The notes beneath the pieces are model-generated. The model did no database searches. It worked only from the letters and a program-made list of their open reading frames with translations, and was not told where the DNA came from. A program made the position numbers and the translations under genes. DNA of 64,000 nt, taken from the NCBI GenBank assembly GCA_964588305.1, contig CAZPOP010000003.1:1-64000 (forward strand). The letters are read 5' to 3'. Positions within the stretch are counted from its first letter, which is position 1, and every line of letters begins with the position of its first letter. Below, in pieces: positions 60,576 to 64,000 of this stretch. The DNA comes from SM1-73 sp964588305. GTDB lineage: Bacteria; Zixibacteria; MSB-5A5; SM1-73.

Positions 60576-61433
60576 TCAGACCACGCTCTCTTGGACCGGG
60601 TGATAACTTCTTCCAAGATTCCATTCCTCAGTCGAGTATTTTCTGTCCCTTAGCACCCGGGCGGTTTCGAGCTCCCCTTGAGTCAGTTCCTCTCCGACCA
60701 ACTTGACGCCAAAGAAGTTACCAAAGCCTTTCTTAAGAGCAGAAATCACTTCCTCGCATTCAACGCTTCTTTTCAGGATTCTTTCCAGATTGGTGGATTT
60801 CTTCTTCAGCTTTTCCTTAATCTTCTCCCCGGTGTTTTTTTCAGTCAAGAGCTCGCCCAGGCTGACTTTCCCGTCGCCCAGAGGAATGGAGCCATGCTGG
60901 ATAAAGTCACTCTTTTCTCGCCTTTGAGCACTCCCGATTAGTTTTTTTCCCGCCACCGTGATCTCGAACCTTGAGCTGCTCACAAAACAAGGCTTGGAGA
61001 CGAAGGAGTTGTCTGAGAAGGCAATCCTCTCTCTGTTGGGCCGTGCCCATTCAGCCTGAATTCTCAATGTTTTTAATGATTCCAGGAGAGCAAGACTTAT
61101 TCTTTGGTAAGTCTCCATCGTGTTTCGGCCCAATTCCGGGTACTCTTCGCTGCGGGCGCAGAGGCTATAGGTTATTTCATCCTCATGCAGCACCGCTCTT
61201 CCACCTGTAATCCTCCTCACCATATCGACATTGCTTTTTTTGCACTTGCTCAGATCGACCGTTTTTTCTAGGGTTTGAAAATACCCTATGGATATTCCAG
61301 GTGGTTTCCACAAGTAAAGACGCAAAGTTGGAGGGACATGTCTCCTCTGACACGATTGGAAAATCGCCTCATCTAAGGCCATGTTCAAGAAGGCATCTCC
61401 TGCGCCGGAAAAAACAAATCTCCATCGCTTCAT
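60576..61433 (-). CDS. Lipoate-protein ligase A / octanoyltransferase LipM-type
   Basis: 285 aa. The biotin/lipoate transferase fold is visible in GISIGYFQTLEKTVDL, VRRITGGRAVLHEDEITYSL (the lipoyl-binding RRxxGGGxVxH element, with Arg in place of the third Gly) and VAGKKLIGSAQRREKSDFIQHGS. A Cys149 in KPCFVSSSRFEI sits where LipM octanoyltransferases have their catalytic Cys, while the Lys in AGKKLIGSAQ is shared by ligases and transferases. It should transfer an octanoyl or lipoyl group to GcvH or E2 domains for lipoylation. No partner such as lipA is adjacent. The Cys argues for LipM; the alternative LplA role cannot be excluded. Confidence 0.88.
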   Translation of the reverse strand: MKRWRFVFSGAGDAFLNMALDEAIFQSCQRRHVPPTLRLYLWKPPGISIGYFQTLEKTVDLSKCKKSNVDMVRRITGGRAVLHEDEITYSLCARSEEYPELGRNTMETYQRISLALLESLKTLRIQAEWARPNRERIAFSDNSFVSKPCFVSSSRFEITVAGKKLIGSAQRREKSDFIQHGSIPLGDGKVSLGELLTEKNTGEKIKEKLKKKSTNLERILKRSVECEEVISALKKGFGNFFGVKLVGEELTQGELETARVLRDRKYSTEEWNLGRSYHPVQESVV

Positions 61434-61808
61434 TTCATCGTCCCATAACCAGCGGCAAGTAGTGAACGGGTTCGGGAAAGTTTGGCGAGGCGTGTGCTAG
61501 TTATTCGTCTCGAATCCCACCTTTTGTTCTCGATCCCAACCAATAGAGTGTTTTTGGCCAGCGTTTTTCTCTCGAAATTACCAATCGTGTCTTCCGTCTA
61601 AGTAACCGGTCAACTCAAGATGCAAGAGACTGTTTGAGTTCAGGATTTTCCGTCCAGGTTGACCCTCCGCGCCGCTTGAAAAACGACGAGCATAGCCGCG
61701 TCGGAGATTAACCGCTCAACAGACAGGTGTCGTTTTCAGGAGTTTCTGCACAAGCTGACAAGCTCCCTTTTCTTTGACTCAATGCCCCTGTGACACATCA
61801 GCCGGTTT
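61434..61808. other. Gene-free stretch between lipoate ligase and rnc genes
   Basis: No promoter, terminator or RNA gene could be recognised. Confidence 0.5.
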
Positions 61809-62678
61809 CTATGGCTGTGCACCTTCATGCTGGCTTCTTCCCCCGTCAGCCTCTTTGTGAGATTCCCCTAGAAACTCATCGATGTTCCCCAGCGCCATCT
61901 TGGCCGCCTTTTGCTCTGCCTCCTTTTTGGTGAGCCCCTCTCCTTTTCCCATCAGTCTGCCCTTGGCCAAAACGGCGATGGTGAACTTCTTTTGGTGGTC
62001 GGGACCCTCTTCAACTAAGACCTCATATCTGGGCATGCCCAATCCTAAAGCCTGCATGTATTCCAAAAGCTCACCTTTGTAATTATAAGAAGTTTTATCA
62101 CTGGCTAATTCCAGCCATCTTTTCAGTATCTGATCTTTTATCACCCTTTTTGTCGGAACCAAGCCACCATCAAGATAGACCGCTCCGATGACCGCTTCGT
62201 AGGCGTCGGCGATAATGGAGGTCCTTTCCCTGCCTCCGGATTTCTCCTCTTCCTCACTCACATTGAGGTATTTGCCCAAACAGATGGATCGAGCAATTCT
62301 GCTCAACGTAACCTCGCTCACCAGACTTGCCTTCAGTTTGGTCAAATCCCCTTCACTCTTGCCCGGAAAATTCTCAAATAAGAATTGACTGACCACCATC
62401 CCCAAAACAGAATCTCCCAAGAACTCCAACCTTTCGTTAGCTACCAAAGGTTCTGCTTGGGGCAAGCCCGCGTCTTGACTGGCCTCGGCACCGTAAGCCT
62501 GAAGAGGAGTCGAGCCGTCGTTCGGTGCATGGACAAAAGACCTATGAGTTAAGGCTCTGTCTAAGAGTCGCAAATCCTTGAAGCGATAACCTAACCTGCG
62601 CTCAAGTTCGAGGTATCGTCTGAATCTCTTCTCTTGGGGAAGTAATCTTTTGAAAAAACGAACTAAGCCGAATGCCAT
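61809..62678 (-). CDS. rnc: Ribonuclease III
   Basis: 289 aa. The RNase III domain (about 20-190) has the signature NERLEFLGDSVLGMVVSQFL (catalytic Glu/Asp pair at about 85 and 89) and the second acidic motif DAYEAVIGAVYLDGG. The dsRNA-binding domain (about 205-275) has YKGELLEYMQALGLG, YEVLVEEGPDHQKKFTIAVL and KKEAEQKAAKMAL. A Gly/Ala/Gln-rich insertion of about 25 residues (PLQAYGAEASQDAGLPQAEP) lies just before the first catalytic motif, longer than in common homologues. It cleaves double-stranded RNA in rRNA and mRNA maturation. It is 218 bases downstream of fabF on the same strand, the usual fabF-rnc order. Confidence 0.95.
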   Translation of the reverse strand: MAFGLVRFFKRLLPQEKRFRRYLELERRLGYRFKDLRLLDRALTHRSFVHAPNDGSTPLQAYGAEASQDAGLPQAEPLVANERLEFLGDSVLGMVVSQFLFENFPGKSEGDLTKLKASLVSEVTLSRIARSICLGKYLNVSEEEEKSGGRERTSIIADAYEAVIGAVYLDGGLVPTKRVIKDQILKRWLELASDKTSYNYKGELLEYMQALGLGMPRYEVLVEEGPDHQKKFTIAVLAKGRLMGKGEGLTKKEAEQKAAKMALGNIDEFLGESHKEADGGRSQHEGAQP

Positions 62679-62896
62679 ACCAATGGGTCAATTATACGGG
62701 GTGGTAATTGCGGCCCACAATTCTTGTCTGATTGTCATACATCTGATATTCAAAAAGAAAGGGATGAAACCCCAAAAAGGGCCGCAATTGCAGAAGATTC
62801 ATTCAAAGATCAATATTGATTCTTGAGTCTTGTTTTCTTCATCGGTCCGAAGATGAATGAATGAGACAATCTTGAGCTAAATAGGCCTGAGTGAAC
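62679..62896. other. Spacer between fabF and rnc
   Basis: 218 bases with no recognisable terminator or gene, so read-through from fabF into rnc is possible. Confidence 0.5.
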
Positions 62897-64000
62897 TCAC
62901 GGAACGAATTTCTTGACCACCATGGTGATGTTGTGTCCACCAAAACCGAAGGAATTGGATATGGCCGTGTTTATGTTTGCTGATCTTTTTTGGTTAGGCA
63001 CGAAGTCCAAATCGCATTCCGGGTCAGGAACTTCATGATTTGTGGTGGGGTGCAGGATTCCCTCTTCCATGGACTTGATGGCGGCAATTAGCTCCACGGC
63101 TCCGCCTGCTCCTAAAAGATGCCCGATCATCGACTTGGTCGAATTCACCGGAATCTTATAAGCGTGCTCCCCGAAGACTGCTTTGATGGCCTGACATTCG
63201 GTTAAGTCTCCCAAACCGGTGGAGGTTCCATGGGAATTGATATAATCCACGGATTCTGGCGAAAGGCCTGCGTCCTTCAGAGCCAATCGCATGGATCGGC
63301 TCGCCCCTTCACCTCCTGGAGCGGGAGCAGTGATGTGATAAGCATCTGCGCTCATCCCCACCCCGATGATCTCGGCATAGATTTTGGCCCTTCTTTTCTG
63401 CGCGTGTTCTAAGCTCTCCAAAATCATCAATCCAGCTCCCTCCCCAATCACGAATCCATCTCTTCCTTCATCAAAAGGCCGGGAAGCCTTTTGGGGCTGG
63501 TCGTTTCTGGTGGAGAGGGCTCGAGCCGAACAGAATCCAGCCAGCGAGGCTTTGGTCACGGAAGCCTCGCTTCCTCCGGTGATCATCACCTCCGCTTCGC
63601 CCCGCTGAATGATCCTGAATGCATCAGCGATGGCATGAGCGCCTGATGCGCAGGCCGAGACGGTGGCATAGTTCGGTCCCTTGAAGTTGAACCTGATGGA
63701 GATCAAACCTGCCGCCATGTCGATGATCATCATGGGAATGAAAAAGGGGCTGACCCGGCTGGGTCCTTGCTGCAGAAGGATGGCGTGCTGTTTCTCAAAA
63801 GTACCTATGCCCCCAATCCCACTTCCCACCACCACTCCTGCTTTCTCCAGGTCCAAAGAATCGGGGTCCAGCTTCGCATCGTCAAAAGCCAGTTGGGCAC
63901 AGACTAAAGCATATTGCTCGCCTAAGTCCATGCGTCGGGCTTCTTTCTTATCGATGTGGTTTGACGGATCAAAATCTTTCACCTCTGCCGCGATCTTCGT
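62897..64000 (-). CDS. fabF: 3-oxoacyl-ACP synthase II, 5' end cut by window edge
   Basis: The frame is open to base 64000 (TKIAAEVKDFDP precedes a possible internal ATG), so the first 40-50 residues of the usual 410 aa are missing. The thiolase-fold catalytic triad is intact: Cys in VSACASGAH, His in NSHGTSTGLGD and His in MIGHLLGAGG; also GVVVGSGIGGIGTFE and NSFGFGGHN. It condenses malonyl-ACP with acyl-ACP to elongate fatty acids. Its gene lies upstream of rnc, as in the common acpP-fabF-rnc cluster. Confidence 0.96.
   Translation of the reverse strand, partial: TKIAAEVKDFDPSNHIDKKEARRMDLGEQYALVCAQLAFDDAKLDPDSLDLEKAGVVVGSGIGGIGTFEKQHAILLQQGPSRVSPFFIPMMIIDMAAGLISIRFNFKGPNYATVSACASGAHAIADAFRIIQRGEAEVMITGGSEASVTKASLAGFCSARALSTRNDQPQKASRPFDEGRDGFVIGEGAGLMILESLEHAQKRRAKIYAEIIGVGMSADAYHITAPAPGGEGASRSMRLALKDAGLSPESVDYINSHGTSTGLGDLTECQAIKAVFGEHAYKIPVNSTKSMIGHLLGAGGAVELIAAIKSMEEGILHPTTNHEVPDPECDLDFVPNQKRSANINTAISNSFGFGGHNITMVVKKFVP

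Overview
The window looks like a chromosomal segment from a Gram-negative bacterium of the Fibrobacteres-Chlorobi-Bacteroidetes (FCB) superphylum, probably an uncultured lineage close to Zixibacteria. Evidence for an outer membrane is LptD, a complete Tol-Pal set, a TonB-dependent receptor, a PorV-like protein and a small beta-barrel protein. Many secreted proteins end in a type IX secretion (T9SS) type-A sorting domain with an NYPNPFNP motif and a terminal basic-hydrophobic strand. Others end in dockerin domains of the form GDxNxDGxVDxADVxYLINYLF. The short (about 285 aa) primary sigma factor also fits FCB. The lineage is inferred from protein style, not from a search.

Layout: 1-7.3 kb holds two tandem parallel beta-helix proteins (the first cut by the window edge), a subtilisin-like protease and a dockerin/cohesin-like protein. 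7.3-14.7 kb is an accessory region: a degenerate RNase H-fold protein, a secreted alpha/beta hydrolase, a divergent Nudix protein, a REP-associated transposase (RAYT) with its palindromes, the stub of a second RAYT, two unrecognised membrane proteins, a Cys/His-rich small protein and a dense set of short palindromic repeats. 14.7-19.4 kb holds two divergent HtrA proteases; the second is apparently co-transcribed with the primary sigma factor. A tRNA-Lys follows. 19.6-26.1 kb is the Tol-Pal cluster with two tandem pal genes. 26.2-31.8 kb carries galT, lptD and a DUF169 gene.

31.9-46.2 kb is a run of large secreted enzymes on the minus strand: two M6 metalloproteases, a subtilase, a papain-like C1 protease and a peptidylarginine-deiminase-like protein. 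The M6 and C1 enzymes share an almost identical two-part accessory module. 46.5-49.6 kb has a DUF456 membrane protein and a GT-C glycosyltransferase fused to TPRs. 51-60 kb is a likely four-gene operon: a TonB-dependent receptor with a long Asp-rich insertion, a T9SS-type surface protein, a PorV/PorQ-like protein and a lipoprotein. 60.5-64 kb has a lipoate ligase/octanoyltransferase, rnc and a 5'-truncated fabF.

Read together, the window describes a heterotroph that exports many proteases and surface proteins through a T9SS-like route and a separate dockerin-tagged set, with envelope maintenance (Tol-Pal, LptD, HtrA) beside them. The most unusual items are the shuffled protease module, the Asp-rich receptor loop, the REP/RAYT region, and a roughly 190-nt promoter-leader block that occurs twice upstream of different accessory genes. 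Functions for the unknown genes are inferences from motifs and context only.
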